From an uncultured Desulfovibrionaceae bacterium (GTDB taxonomy: Bacteria; Desulfobacterota; Desulfovibrionia; Desulfovibrionales; Desulfovibrionaceae): a stretch of DNA of 34,147 nucleotides. The translations under genes were made by a program, and so were the position numbers. The notes beneath the pieces were generated by a model. The model did no database searches, had not been told where the DNA came from, and saw nothing but the letters and a program-made list of their open reading frames with translations. The stretch covers positions 1 through 34,147 of the forward strand of contig CALUUT010000080.1 in assembly GCA_944324045.1 (NCBI GenBank), in the 5' to 3' direction. Shown in pieces: positions 12,242 to 21,304 of this stretch. Position 1 is the stretch's first letter. Every line of letters starts with the position of its first letter.

Positions 12242-15163
12242 ATGTCGGAACGTTTGGATACTCATCATGGGTTGACGGATCAGGAAGTCGCAGAAAGCAG
12301 AAAGCGCCATGGCGCGAACATCCTCACTCCGCCGGAACGGGACCCCTGGTGGCGTCTTTTTTTGCAGAAGTTTAACGACCCGATTATCCGCATTCTCATG
12401 ATAGCCGCGGTCATCGCCATTGCCGTCGGCGCGGTCGAAGGCGATTATCTGGAAGGCGTCGGCATCGTCATCGCCATAATTCTCGCCACGTTTCTGGCAT
12501 TTATCAACGAATACAAGGCGGGAAAGGAATTCGACATTTTAAACAAGGTCAGCGACGACGTGGAGGTGCAGGTCATCCGCAACGGCGTGCATTGCGCTGT
12601 GCCGCGCAAGGATATCGTTGTGGGCGACGTCGTGCTTCTTGAGCTGGGAGCGGAAATCCCGGCGGACGGCGAAGTGATCGAGGCCATATCGCTTCAGGTT
12701 GACGAATCAAGGCTGACCGGCGAATCCGTTCCCGTGACCAAACGCCCCGGCCATGAGGACGCGCCCAAGGGCGCATATCCGAAAAACAGGGTGCTGCGCG
12801 GATGTCTGGTGCGCGACGGGCACGGCGTTTTTGTCGTGGATGCTGTGGGTGATTCCACTGAAATCGGCAAAACCATTGAAGCCGTGACGCAGGATACCGG
12901 CATGCAGACTCCTTTGAGCCGGCAGCTTGAGCGTCTTGGCAAATTTGTGGGCGTCATCGGCTTTGGGGCGGCGGCCCTGCTTTTTCTGGTGCTCGCCCTG
13001 CGCGGAGTATGGGACGGAAATATCGTGATGCAGGGCCGGCAGTGGTTTTTTGTCGTGGCCGCGCTCGTGTCCATTGCGATTATTCTGGCGAAAATATGGC
13101 TTCCCATTGTTCTTGACGCCCTGTCGTTGCTTAAAATTTCGATTTCCAGGCCGCGCTGGCTTGAAGAGACGTCCATTCATTCCGTGATATGGCCGATTAT
13201 AGCGGGGGTCGTCTTTTTCGCATGCGTCGTGGGCGGCTCGATTGCCCTGGGATTTTTGCCTTCCGACCCGGCGTTGTGGATGCCCGCGTCCGCGGCGTAC
13301 GCCTTTCTTGGATATTTTATGCTGGCGGTGGCGCTTATCGTCATGGCGGTGCCTGAGGGGCTGGGCATGTCCGTCACCTTGAGTCTTGCCTTGAGCATGC
13401 GCAAGATGACGGCCGCGAACAACCTTGTGCGGCGCATGCACGCCTGCGAAACCATCGGGGCCGCGACGGTGATCTGTTCGGACAAAACCGGCACCCTGAC
13501 TCGAAACGAAATGCGCGTTCAGGCGATGCGCCTTCCCTGTCTTGAAAACGGGACGTTCGGGCCGGACAATCCCCGCGCGTTGTTCGCGGCGGAAAGCATG
13601 GCGGTGAATTCCACAGCCAATCTGGGGCTTGACGCGCACGGCGGCAAGACGGCGCTGGGCAACCCCACCGAAGGGGCGCTGATTCTGAACCTGGATGAAA
13701 AGGGCTTTGATTACGCCAGATTGCGTGAAGGGTTTACGTTGAAAAAGCAGCTTGCGTTCTCTACTGAGCGCAAGTATATGGCCACGCTTGGCATATCCGG
13801 TCTGGACGGCGCCTGCGTTCTGTTCGCCAAGGGCGCTCCTGAAATAGTGCTGTCCATGTGTTCGACCATTCTGGAATCTCATGGCGCTGTTTTGCTTGAT
13901 GAGGGCATGCGCGCGGCCATACGCGAGGAGTTGCTTGAATGGCAGAAGCGGGGGATGCGCACGCTTGGTCTGGCGTTTCGCCGGGACGCGGAGAGCTCTG
14001 ACGACGGGGATTTGAGCGCTGAAATGCATGACCTGGTCTGGCTTGGTTTTGCCGCCATTGCCGACCCTGTGCGCGACGATGTGCCGGATGCGGTCGCCAT
14101 GTGCCGGCGGGCGGGCATCCAGATCAAAATTGTGACCGGCGACGTGGCGGAAACCGCGCGGGAAATAGGGCGACAGACCGGGGTTCTGGAAACCGATGCG
14201 CCTGGAGAATATATCAGCGGTCAGGATTTTGCGGCGCAGAACGACGAAGAGTCGCACAAGACTGTCGAACGCTGCCGCCTCTTTTACCGCGCGCGGCCTC
14301 TGGATAAACAGAAACTGGTCAAATGCCTTCAGGACAACGGGCATGTCGTGGCCGTGACCGGCGACGGCACCAATGACGGGCCGGCCCTGAATCACGCGGA
14401 CGTGGGAATCGCCATGGGACGCGCCGGAACGGCCGTGGCCAAGGAAGCAAGCGACATTATCCTGCTTGACGACTCGTTTGCGAGCATCGTCAAGGCCGTG
14501 ATGTGGGGCCGCTCGCTGTATGAAAATATCCAGCGCTTCATCCTGTTCCAGCTCACCATCAATTTCGTCGCGTTGACCGTGGCGCTGCTTGCGCCGTTCA
14601 TTGGTCTGGGCCTGCCGTTCACCGTGACGCAGGTTTTATGGATAAACCTGATCATGGATACGCTGGCGGCCCTGGCGCTGGCTTCCGAGCCGCCGCACTG
14701 GTACGTTATGGAACGGCCGCCGCGCAAGACGACGGATTTCATCATTTCACCGGCCATGGCCAAGAGGATTGTCGGAGTGGGCTGCATCTTTCTGGTCGTG
14801 ATGCTGGTCTTCCTGTACATCATCACCAAGGACGGCATCACCACATATGAATTGACGGCCTTCTTTACGACTTTTGTCATGCTTCAGGTCTGGAATATTT
14901 TCAATGTGCGGGCCATGGGCGGGTGCGAATCCGCATTTCGCGGATTTTTCAGCAACAGGCCCTTTGTCGCCGTGTTTGTGCTTATTGTGGCGCTCCAGTT
15001 CGTCATCGTGCAGTGGGGCGGCGTGGTTTTCCGCACAACTCCCCTTTCTTTCAGACACTGGGCATATATTGTCGCCGGCACGTCGCTGGTGCTGTGGGGC
15101 GGCGAAATCATGCGCTTTTTCAAACGCCAAAAGAAAAAGAACTGCAAGGCGGCATTAGCGTAA
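12242..15163 (+). CDS. Calcium-translocating P2-type ATPase, PMCA-like
   Basis: A 973-residue cation pump of the plasma-membrane calcium-ATPase type. An N-terminal cation-ATPase domain (residues 5-60) leads to M1-M2, then actuator motif TGES (159-162), M4 motif VPEGLGMSVTLSLA (PEGL at 371-374, the calcium site), phosphorylation site DKTGTLT (D414), ATP-binding domain, and GDGTNDGPALNHADVG (from residue 707), then the C-terminal helices. Between M3 and M4 (about residues 255-340) there is a segment longer than in bacterial SERCA-type pumps, partly hydrophobic, including IWLPIVLDALSLLKISISRPRWLEE. The start is ATG 12242 after AGGGAGAG; a TTG codon just before it is less likely. Expression probably depends on the PhoB-type promoter. 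Two terminators follow. Confidence 0.92.
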   Translation: MSERLDTHHGLTDQEVAESRKRHGANILTPPERDPWWRLFLQKFNDPIIRILMIAAVIAIAVGAVEGDYLEGVGIVIAIILATFLAFINEYKAGKEFDILNKVSDDVEVQVIRNGVHCAVPRKDIVVGDVVLLELGAEIPADGEVIEAISLQVDESRLTGESVPVTKRPGHEDAPKGAYPKNRVLRGCLVRDGHGVFVVDAVGDSTEIGKTIEAVTQDTGMQTPLSRQLERLGKFVGVIGFGAAALLFLVLALRGVWDGNIVMQGRQWFFVVAALVSIAIILAKIWLPIVLDALSLLKISISRPRWLEETSIHSVIWPIIAGVVFFACVVGGSIALGFLPSDPALWMPASAAYAFLGYFMLAVALIVMAVPEGLGMSVTLSLALSMRKMTAANNLVRRMHACETIGAATVICSDKTGTLTRNEMRVQAMRLPCLENGTFGPDNPRALFAAESMAVNSTANLGLDAHGGKTALGNPTEGALILNLDEKGFDYARLREGFTLKKQLAFSTERKYMATLGISGLDGACVLFAKGAPEIVLSMCSTILESHGAVLLDEGMRAAIREELLEWQKRGMRTLGLAFRRDAESSDDGDLSAEMHDLVWLGFAAIADPVRDDVPDAVAMCRRAGIQIKIVTGDVAETAREIGRQTGVLETDAPGEYISGQDFAAQNDEESHKTVERCRLFYRARPLDKQKLVKCLQDNGHVVAVTGDGTNDGPALNHADVGIAMGRAGTAVAKEASDIILLDDSFASIVKAVMWGRSLYENIQRFILFQLTINFVALTVALLAPFIGLGLPFTVTQVLWINLIMDTLAALALASEPPHWYVMERPPRKTTDFIISPAMAKRIVGVGCIFLVVMLVFLYIITKDGITTYELTAFFTTFVMLQVWNIFNVRAMGGCESAFRGFFSNRPFVAVFVLIVALQFVIVQWGGVVFRTTPLSFRHWAYIVAGTSLVLWGGEIMRFFKRQKKKNCKAALA

Positions 15164-15172
15164 TCAGCGGAT

Positions 15173-15198
15173 AAAAAAGACGCGCCGCGCGCTTTTTT
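15173..15198 (+). terminator. Terminator after the calcium ATPase
   Basis: A short CGCG stem with flanking A6/T6 pairing and one bulged A, ending in six T residues. It lies 10 bases after the stop codon. Confidence 0.65.
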
Positions 15199-15302
15199 CC
15201 GGATGTGGGACGCTTGCCGTCGGATGGGGCTGGGGAGAGTGAAACAGCGCCGGTCTGTGCGCGCTATGCGGCGCGGCCGTTTGGGTTGAGGCAACGAACA
15301 TG

Positions 15303-15332
15303 AAAAAAGGCGCTTTCAAAGCGCCTTTTTTT
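15303..15332. terminator. Bidirectional terminator between the calcium ATPase and alaS
   Basis: AAAAAAGGCGCTT pairs with AAGCGCCTTTTTT around a 3-base loop. It has U-run partners on both strands and lies between convergent genes, 21 bases beyond the alaS stop. Confidence 0.92.
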
Positions 15333-15352
15333 GCGTTCATGCCTGATGCTGC

Positions 15353-17998
15353 TTAGATGAGCGTTTTGAATTTTTTCAACGCCGCGTCAATGCCGTCGGG
15401 ATTCGTCCCGCCGGCCTGCGCCATGTCGGGACGTCCGCCGCCGGAGCCGTTGATCTCGCCGGCGATTTGCCGGACAAGGTCCGGGGCCTTGTAGCGGTTC
15501 AGCAAATCCTTGGAAACAGCCACGATAAGATGCGCTTTTTCATTGTCCGCGCAGGCCAGACAGGCGACGCCTGAAGGAAGCTTGGAACGCACGTCGTCCA
15601 TAAGTTCGCGCAGCGTCTTGATATTGGGCGCGCTGGCGCGCGCGGCCACAACAGAAACGCCGTTTATGACGGTTTTTTCGGCCATGATGTCCCGGCCGGA
15701 TTCCGAGGCCGCCTTGGCCGTCAGACGTTCCACCTCTTTGCAGGCGTTTTTCATGGACTGCTGCAGATGCTGCACCTTGGCCGCAAGGTCGCCGGGTTTG
15801 CCCTTGACGCAATGGGCTATGGCGGCGAGTTCCTCGCGCTGGGCGCTAAACAGCGCGAGCGCGTTCCAGCCTGTGACCGCCTCTATGCGCCGCACGCCGG
15901 CCGCGACTCCGCCTTCGGAAACAATGTGAAAGCAGCCCGCTTCGCCGGTTCTTTCAAGATGCGTGCCGCCGCACAGTTCCATGGATTCGTCTTCAATGGT
16001 GATGGTGCGGACCACATCGCCGTATTTTTCGCCAAACAGGGCCATGGCGCCCTGGGCCAGGGCGTCTTCCTGCGACATTTCGCATGCGCGCACGGGCCTA
16101 TCCGCCATGATCGCGCGGTTGACCTCATGTTCCACCTGAAGGAGTTCCTGGGGCGAGAGCGCGGAAATATGCGTAAAGTCAAAGCGCAAACGCTCGGGAG
16201 AAACCAGGGAGCCCGCCTGATGCACATGAGCGCCAAGCACCTTGCGCAGGGCGGCCTGAAGAAGATGCGTGCAGGTATGGTTGCGCGCCGAAGCCTTGCG
16301 CGCTTCACTGGTGACGCGCAAAGACGCTTCCTGATCCAGAAGAATGGAGCCGTCGCGCACAAGAATTTTATGCACGGTCAACTCAGGCGACGGCTTTAAG
16401 GCGTCGGTGACCTGCGCCGCGCCGCTGGCGGTGGCGAGTTCGCCCGTGTCGCCCGCCTGTCCGCCTGATTCGCCGTAAAAGGGCGTGCGCCCGGCGACCA
16501 GGTACCCGGTCGCTCCCGCATCAAGCCGGTCCACAGGCAACGCGTTTTCATCAAGGAGGCTGACGATGCGCGAATCGATGCTCAGGCGCTCGTAACCTAC
16601 AAATTCACTGCGCAGCCCTTCATCAAGAAGCGAACTGAAACGCGCGGCAAGGCCCTGCTCGCCGGAGCCTTTCCAGGCCGCTTTCGCGCGCTCTTTTTGT
16701 TCGCGCATGAAGGCGTTGAAACCGTCCTCGTCAACCTTGATGGACTGTTTTTCCGCGATATCGTTCACAATATCCAGAGGGAAACCAAAGGTGTCGTAGA
16801 GGCGGAACGCAAGCTCGCCCGGAATCGTGTCTTCGGATTTTTCGCGCAGCCCGGCCATGGCCTCTTCGAGCATGGCGAGCCCTTTATCCAGCGTGGCGTT
16901 GAAGCGTTCTTCCTCTTCGCGCACGACCCGGATCATGAAATCGCTGTTTTGGCGCAGTTCCGGATAATCGTCTCCCATTGTTTCCACGACCTTATGCGTG
17001 GTCTTGTACAGAAATGGACCGGAGAAGCCAAGCAGATGCCCAAAACGGTAGGCCCGGCGCAACAGACGGCGCAGCACATACCCGCGCCCTTCATTGGAAG
17101 GCAGGATGCCGTCGCTGATCATAAAGGCAATGGCGCGGCTGTGGTCGGCAATGACGCGCAGGGCCGTGTCCGTGTCGTTGGTGTCCGGCGCGCTGGCGGA
17201 ATAGGTCACGTTCGCCAGGGATGCGGTATACTGGATGATGCTCTGGAACAGGTCGGAATCATAGTTGGAATAAACGCCCTGACATACCGCCGCGATGCGC
17301 TCAAGACCCATGCCGGTGTCGATGCTGGGCCGGGGAAGCTTTTCGCGCGCGCCGTTTTCAAGCTGGTTGAACTGCATGAACACAAGGTTCCATATTTCCA
17401 GAAACCGGTCGCAGTCGCATTGGCCTATGCCGCAGTGGTCGCCGCATTTCATGTGTTCGCCCTGGTCGATGAGAATCTCCGAACACGGACCGCACGGTCC
17501 GGTGTCGCCCATGGACCAGAAATTGTCCTTTTCGCCCATGCGGTAGATGCGTTCTTCCGGAATATCGGTATGCGCAAGCCACAGGTCGCGGGCCTCATCG
17601 TCGTCGCGAAATATCGTGACATACAGGCGTTCCTTGGGCAGGCCAAGCTCTTCGGTCAAAAATCCCCAGGCAAACTTGATCGCATCTTCTTTGAAGTAGT
17701 CGCCGAATGAAAAGTTGCCGAGCATTTCAAAAAACGTGTGATGCCGGGCCGTGCGCCCCACATTTTCAAGGTCGTTATGCTTGCCGCCGACGCGCAGGCA
17801 TTTTTGCGCGGTTGTGGCGCGGCAATATGCGCGTTTTTCATGCCCCTGAAAAATATTTTTAAACTGCACCATGCCCGCATTGGTGAAAAGCAGACTTGGG
17901 TCGTCCCGGGGAACAAGCGACGAAGAGGCGACGATTTCATGCCCGTTTTTCTTGAAGTAGTCCAGGAAACGGCGGCGTATTTCATTGGCGGTGATCAC
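15353..17998 (-). CDS. alaS: Alanyl-tRNA synthetase
   Basis: Class II synthetase of 881 residues, the usual length, which charges tRNA-Ala and edits Ser and Gly mischarging. It has motif 1-type N-terminus ([23 protein letters not shown]), motif 2 around [33 protein letters not shown], the editing-domain zinc site [13 protein letters not shown] plus CGGTH, and a C-terminal DHHA1 region ending with [12 protein letters not shown]. The start is GTG 17998 with GAAGGAG 8 bases ahead; no ATG fits. It lies downstream of recA on the same strand, separated by a terminator, so part of its transcription may be read-through from recA. Confidence 0.98.
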   Translation of the reverse strand: MITANEIRRRFLDYFKKNGHEIVASSSLVPRDDPSLLFTNAGMVQFKNIFQGHEKRAYCRATTAQKCLRVGGKHNDLENVGRTARHHTFFEMLGNFSFGDYFKEDAIKFAWGFLTEELGLPKERLYVTIFRDDDEARDLWLAHTDIPEERIYRMGEKDNFWSMGDTGPCGPCSEILIDQGEHMKCGDHCGIGQCDCDRFLEIWNLVFMQFNQLENGAREKLPRPSIDTGMGLERIAAVCQGVYSNYDSDLFQSIIQYTASLANVTYSASAPDTNDTDTALRVIADHSRAIAFMISDGILPSNEGRGYVLRRLLRRAYRFGHLLGFSGPFLYKTTHKVVETMGDDYPELRQNSDFMIRVVREEEERFNATLDKGLAMLEEAMAGLREKSEDTIPGELAFRLYDTFGFPLDIVNDIAEKQSIKVDEDGFNAFMREQKERAKAAWKGSGEQGLAARFSSLLDEGLRSEFVGYERLSIDSRIVSLLDENALPVDRLDAGATGYLVAGRTPFYGESGGQAGDTGELATASGAAQVTDALKPSPELTVHKILVRDGSILLDQEASLRVTSEARKASARNHTCTHLLQAALRKVLGAHVHQAGSLVSPERLRFDFTHISALSPQELLQVEHEVNRAIMADRPVRACEMSQEDALAQGAMALFGEKYGDVVRTITIEDESMELCGGTHLERTGEAGCFHIVSEGGVAAGVRRIEAVTGWNALALFSAQREELAAIAHCVKGKPGDLAAKVQHLQQSMKNACKEVERLTAKAASESGRDIMAEKTVINGVSVVAARASAPNIKTLRELMDDVRSKLPSGVACLACADNEKAHLIVAVSKDLLNRYKAPDLVRQIAGEINGSGGGRPDMAQAGGTNPDGIDAALKKFKTLI

Positions 17999-18046
17999 GG
18001 AAAAACTCCTTCAGACAAGACTGATGCGATTGGCTGTTACTGTGGC

Positions 18047-18086
18047 AAAAAGAAAAAAGGCGCGTCCCGGCCGCGCCGCGACGCGC
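18047..18086 (-). terminator. Intrinsic terminator between recA and alaS
   Basis: On the minus strand GCGCGTC pairs with GACGCGC around a GC-rich 13-base loop, followed by C, six T, C and five T. It lies 22 bases after the recA stop and about 50 bases before the alaS start. Confidence 0.8.
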
Positions 18087-18107
18087 TTGCAATACGACAG
18101 GGCCAGA

Positions 18108-19208
18108 CTACGCTTCAACGCCGTCCTCGGTGAAAACAGGCGTTTCAGGGGTTTCAGCTTCTTCAGGCTCAGGCTGCGGCGGCATGCGGCCCGGCTCCAT
18201 GCCAAGGTGCGTCATGATTTTTTCTTCAATGGCGTACCGCAGGGCGTCGTTTTCTTCCAGCAGGGCGCGGACGTTTTCCTTGCCCTGTCCCAGCTTTTCC
18301 TGGCCGAAGGCGAACCATGCCCCGCTTTTGTCGATGATGCCCGTCGCCACCCCAAGATCAATCAGCTCGCCTGTGCGGGAAATGCCCGTGCCGTACAGAA
18401 TATCGAACTGGGCTTCCCGAAACGGCGGCGCGACCTTGTTTTTGACGACCTTGACCTTGGCGCGGATTCCATACGACTCTTCCTTGTCCTTCAACGTCGC
18501 AAGCTTGCGGATATCAAGCCGCACCGAACTGTAGAACTTCAGGGCCTGGCCGCCGCTTGTGGTTTCCGGGCTGCCGTATCCCATGCTTCCAATTTTCATG
18601 CGTATCTGGTTGATGAACACCACGGCCGTGCGCGATTTGTGGATGGTGCCGGTCAGCCGGCGCAATGCGTGCGACATAAGTCGCGCCTGGCCGCCGACCT
18701 GGGTTTCGCCCATGTTGCCTTCAAGCTCGCTTTGCGGAATCAGCGCGGCTACGGAGTCGATGACCACAATGTCCACCGCGCCGGAGCGCACCAGCATGTC
18801 GGCTATGTCAAGCGCCTGCTCCCCAAAATCCGGCTGGGAAATAAGCAGTTCGTCGGTTTTGACGCCAAGACGCTTGGCATAGGCTATGTCCAGGGCGTGT
18901 TCTGCGTCGATGAAGGCGGCCGTGCCGCCCAGTTTTTGGCATTCCGCTATGAAATGCAGGGTAAGCGTGGTTTTGCCCGTTGATTCCGGGCCGTATATTT
19001 CCGTGACCCGGCCGCGGGGGATGCCGCCCACGCCAAGCGCAAGATCAAGGTTGATGGAGCCTGTGGGAATGACGGGTATGTTGACATGGGCGTCGTCGGA
19101 CAATTTCATGACCGAGCCCTGACCATATTTACGTTCAATGGTGGAAAGCGCCGTGCTTAGCGCTTCCTTGCGCAATTCTTCCGGTGAAAGGGCTGGTTTT
19201 CTGGCCAT
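18108..19208 (-). CDS. recA: Recombinase RecA
   Basis: A 366-residue DNA recombinase that forms filaments on single-stranded DNA and triggers the SOS response. Walker A GPESTGKT, the IDAEHALD segment, Walker [10 protein letters not shown], loop L1 ELEGNMGE, loop L2 [23 protein letters not shown] and an acidic C-terminal tail ([14 protein letters not shown]) are all in place. ATG 19208 (MARKPALSP) follows GGAGAC; the frame is open upstream for 38 codons that are not RecA-like. The leader is about 130 bases with an extended -10 at 19342-19350. No recX lies beside it; alaS follows. I saw no convincing LexA box, though the lineage-specific motif is not certain to me. Confidence 0.98.
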   Translation of the reverse strand: MARKPALSPEELRKEALSTALSTIERKYGQGSVMKLSDDAHVNIPVIPTGSINLDLALGVGGIPRGRVTEIYGPESTGKTTLTLHFIAECQKLGGTAAFIDAEHALDIAYAKRLGVKTDELLISQPDFGEQALDIADMLVRSGAVDIVVIDSVAALIPQSELEGNMGETQVGGQARLMSHALRRLTGTIHKSRTAVVFINQIRMKIGSMGYGSPETTSGGQALKFYSSVRLDIRKLATLKDKEESYGIRAKVKVVKNKVAPPFREAQFDILYGTGISRTGELIDLGVATGIIDKSGAWFAFGQEKLGQGKENVRALLEENDALRYAIEEKIMTHLGMEPGRMPPQPEPEEAETPETPVFTEDGVEA

Positions 19209-19341
19209 TAAGGGTCTCCAAAATAGAATTTTCGGAAAAGCAGGGCAACATTTTTCGAAAGCCGCCGAAACGTCGCGTTTTGCTTTTGACGCGGCGCAAG
19301 AGGCGTAATCCAAAAAGGGCATGCCTGATTGCGAAATGGAA

Positions 19342-19350
19342 AGTATACCA
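19342..19350 (-). promoter_or_regulatory. Extended -10 of the recA promoter
   Basis: The minus strand reads TGGTATACT, which is TGn plus a TATACT -10, about 135 bases upstream of the recA start. There is no good -35, which fits an extended -10 promoter. Confidence 0.4.
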
Positions 19351-19597
19351 AAAGCCGGGCATGTGGTCCAGAGCTAAGCGCGTGCGGGAATATCCCCGAA
19401 AACGCAATTTCGCGGCGCGGGAAGAACGTCTGCGGGGCCGCATAGGATGATAAGGAATAAGATGCGGCAAAGGACGGGAGGTCGCGCATTGCCAGCATGC
19501 CGGCTATTTGCTAGATTCTTTTTTTGCTTTTGGGAAAAGCATGCGCGTTTTGAAAACAAGTTTTGAACGCAAGGCGTTGCCGGTAAAAAAGCAATAA

Positions 19598-19699
19598 GGC
19601 GGCAAAGCCCGGACAATGTCCGGAATGGCTTTGCGCCTGGGCGGGGCGCGCATCCCCGCGCAAGCGCCCATCTGATGCCCCGCGAAAAAGGCGCGGGGC
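19598..19699. ncRNA. Three-hairpin structured segment, possible leader or small RNA
   Basis: Hairpin A (19598-19637): GCAAAGCC/GGCTTTGC closing an inner CGGACA/TGTCCG. Hairpin B (19638-19670): TGGGCG/CGCCCA with a possible inner CGGGG/CCCCG. Hairpin C (19677-19699): GCCCCGCG/CGCGGGGC with a 7-base loop. They follow one another with gaps of 0 and 6 bases. It resembles no riboswitch class I know. It could be a leader of the downstream glycosyltransferase or an independent small RNA. Confidence 0.3.
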
Positions 19700-19849
19700 G
19701 GGGCTTTATGGTCTTTTAGCCTTTGGTTCCAAACCAAGATAGATGAAGAATGTGAACGCGGCGCATGGTCCGGATTGACGGCGCTGTTTCGTTGCCGGCG
19801 TCTACAACGGCGCGGCGGGCCTGATGCGGGCGTCATGGGAGAGCATATT

Positions 19850-20989
19850 GTGAAGAAGACGGTTTTGTTTCGCGTCACCAACAACCTGAATCGGGCCGGC
19901 ATTCAGAATCGTTTGCGCGCCGTGCTGCCGTTGCTGGCCAGGGAATACAATTATGAGGCGCATGTCGTGACCTATCGCGAGCGCGGCGTGCTGGCCGATG
20001 AGCTGGAGAGCCTTGGGGTGCGCGTGCATCATATTCCTATACGGCATAAATGGAGTCCCCTTGGAATCTGGCGTTTGTCCAGACTGTTCCGGCAATACAG
20101 GGCCGATATTGTGCATGGGCATTCTTTCGGCGGGACCGTGACGGGGATTTTGGCCGGCGCGCTGGCCGGCGTTCCTGTGCGCGTGGGGCAGATTCACCTG
20201 TGCGATCTGCACTGGTATGGCAAGACGCCTGCAAAGCGCAGGGCGCAGGCCCTTAAAGAGGCTTGGGTGCACCGGCGTTTCGGTTCCCATGAGTTTTGCG
20301 TTTCAGGAGCGTCGCGCGCCTTTTTTCTCAGAAATACCGGGCTGCCGGAAGAGTATGCCTCTGTTTTGCGTAATGGTGTGGACCTTTCGCTTTTTCAGGA
20401 AGGCCGGAACCGGGATGCCGCGCGAGCCGCATTGGGGATTGAGCCGGACCAGATCGCGGTAGGGTTTATGGGGCGGCTTGCCAAAGGCAAGGGCCTGGAT
20501 TTTCTGTTTGAGCGAATCCAGCGGCTTGGTCCTTCCAGGAACAGGTACGTGTTTTTGATAGCGGGGAGCGGTTCTTCAGATATGACGGGCTGGTGCCGCG
20601 CCGCGGCTGAAGCCGTCAATGCCGCGGGCGGTCCAAGGGTGCGCCTTTTAGGCGAAGTGGCCGCTCCAGAGACGTTTTATCCGGCTTTGGACCTGTTTTT
20701 TTTCCCTTCGGCGCCGGGCGTGGAAGGATTCGGCAATGTCATGCTGGAGGCCGCGGCATGCGGTTTGCCCGTGCTCACGCGCAAGACCTCGACTGTGCAG
20801 GAATTTGCTCCATATTATTCCCGTTTGCATTCCATGGCGGAAGATGAGGATCTGGGCGCGGCGATGGACGCCGCCCTTGCCCTGCCGCGCGCAAGTCAAA
20901 CCGCGTTGCGCTCCGAGTTCAGCCTGGAGGCCATGGCCCGGCGCACCCATGCGGCGTATGCCGCGCTGGCCGCCGGAAGAACGCGGTAG
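19850..20989 (+). CDS. Glycosyltransferase, GT4 family
   Basis: A retaining GT-B glycosyltransferase of 379 residues, likely cytoplasmic or peripheral to the inner membrane. N-terminal acceptor domain: RVTNNLNRAGIQNRLRAVLPLLAREY, then DIVHGHSFGGTVTGI. C-terminal donor domain: AVGFMGRLAKGKGLDFLFE, and the GT4 motif with E-x7-E near FFFPSAPGVEGFGNVMLEAAACGLPVL. GTG 19850 (MKKTVLF) follows GGGAGAG at suitable distance; an alternative ATG at 19835 lacks a ribosome site. It diverges from recA and is followed by its own terminator. Acceptor and sugar donor are not visible; with the glycan operon 5 kb downstream, a role in surface polysaccharide is likely. Confidence 0.87.
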   Translation: MKKTVLFRVTNNLNRAGIQNRLRAVLPLLAREYNYEAHVVTYRERGVLADELESLGVRVHHIPIRHKWSPLGIWRLSRLFRQYRADIVHGHSFGGTVTGILAGALAGVPVRVGQIHLCDLHWYGKTPAKRRAQALKEAWVHRRFGSHEFCVSGASRAFFLRNTGLPEEYASVLRNGVDLSLFQEGRNRDAARAALGIEPDQIAVGFMGRLAKGKGLDFLFERIQRLGPSRNRYVFLIAGSGSSDMTGWCRAAAEAVNAAGGPRVRLLGEVAAPETFYPALDLFFFPSAPGVEGFGNVMLEAAACGLPVLTRKTSTVQEFAPYYSRLHSMAEDEDLGAAMDAALALPRASQTALRSEFSLEAMARRTHAAYAALAAGRTR

Positions 20990-21036
20990 CATTGCGTCTG
21001 GCGTTTTGGGGAGGGAAAAGGAGAAATGCCGGATTC

Positions 21037-21082
21037 GCCGCATCCCGCGGCTTATCCCGCGGGCGCGGCCCTTGTTTTTTTT
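21037..21082 (+). terminator. Terminator of the GT4 gene
   Basis: An inner stem CCCGCGG/CCGCGGG with 6-base loop is closed by an outer GCCGC/GCGGC, followed by CCTTG and eight T residues. Confidence 0.65.
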
Positions 21083-21193
21083 CGCGTCCCGTTTCGCGTT
21101 CAAAGCGACATTGTCCCGCCGTGCCCATGCCCCGCTCTTTTTTCCATGTGACAGGGGAGACGTCCCCAGATGGGACGGAAGCTTCTTTATTGA

Positions 21194-21246
21194 GGGGGGC
21201 CGGGGGAAATCATTTCCCCCGGTCGGGGTTTGGGGTGAAGCCCCAA
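21194..21246 (+). repeat. Double-hairpin dispersed repeat, copy 2 (plus orientation)
   Basis: CCGGGGGAAAT/ATTTCCCCCGG (21200-21222) and TTGGGG/CCCCAA (21230-21246) are joined by TCGGGGT. The order and sequence match the reverse complement of 7327-7376. It is followed by an A/T-rich stretch rather than a T run. Confidence 0.75.
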
Positions 21247-21304
21247 CTAAATAAAAATACTAAAAATAAATAAAACAAACAGCCTTGCGTTATTTGGATT
21301 GGAC

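Larger units (their letters stand above)
19209..19849. other. 641-bp divergent region between recA and a glycosyltransferase
   Basis: The recA-proximal half holds its promoter. The half near the glycosyltransferase (19598-19699) contains three consecutive hairpins described separately. Open frames in this stretch are short, overlap each other on both strands and lack ribosome sites. Confidence 0.5.
20990..21304 (+). other. 315-bp spacer with terminator and dispersed repeat
   Basis: The interval contains the glycosyltransferase terminator (21037-21082), a small GGGGAGACGTCCCC hairpin near 21155, and the double-hairpin repeat (21194-21246), then a short A-rich stretch before the PP-loop gene. 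Confidence 0.55.

Noticed and set aside
12707-14395. Long minus-strand open frame of 562 codons inside the calcium ATPase gene
   Set aside because: It is antisense to a clear P-type ATPase with all motifs; the high third-position GC of the real gene keeps the opposite strand open. The sequence is rich in H, R, G and Q without any fold signature.
16697-18983. Plus-strand open frames of 332-337 codons opposite alaS and recA
   Set aside because: They lie antisense to two certain housekeeping genes and have shadow-like composition.
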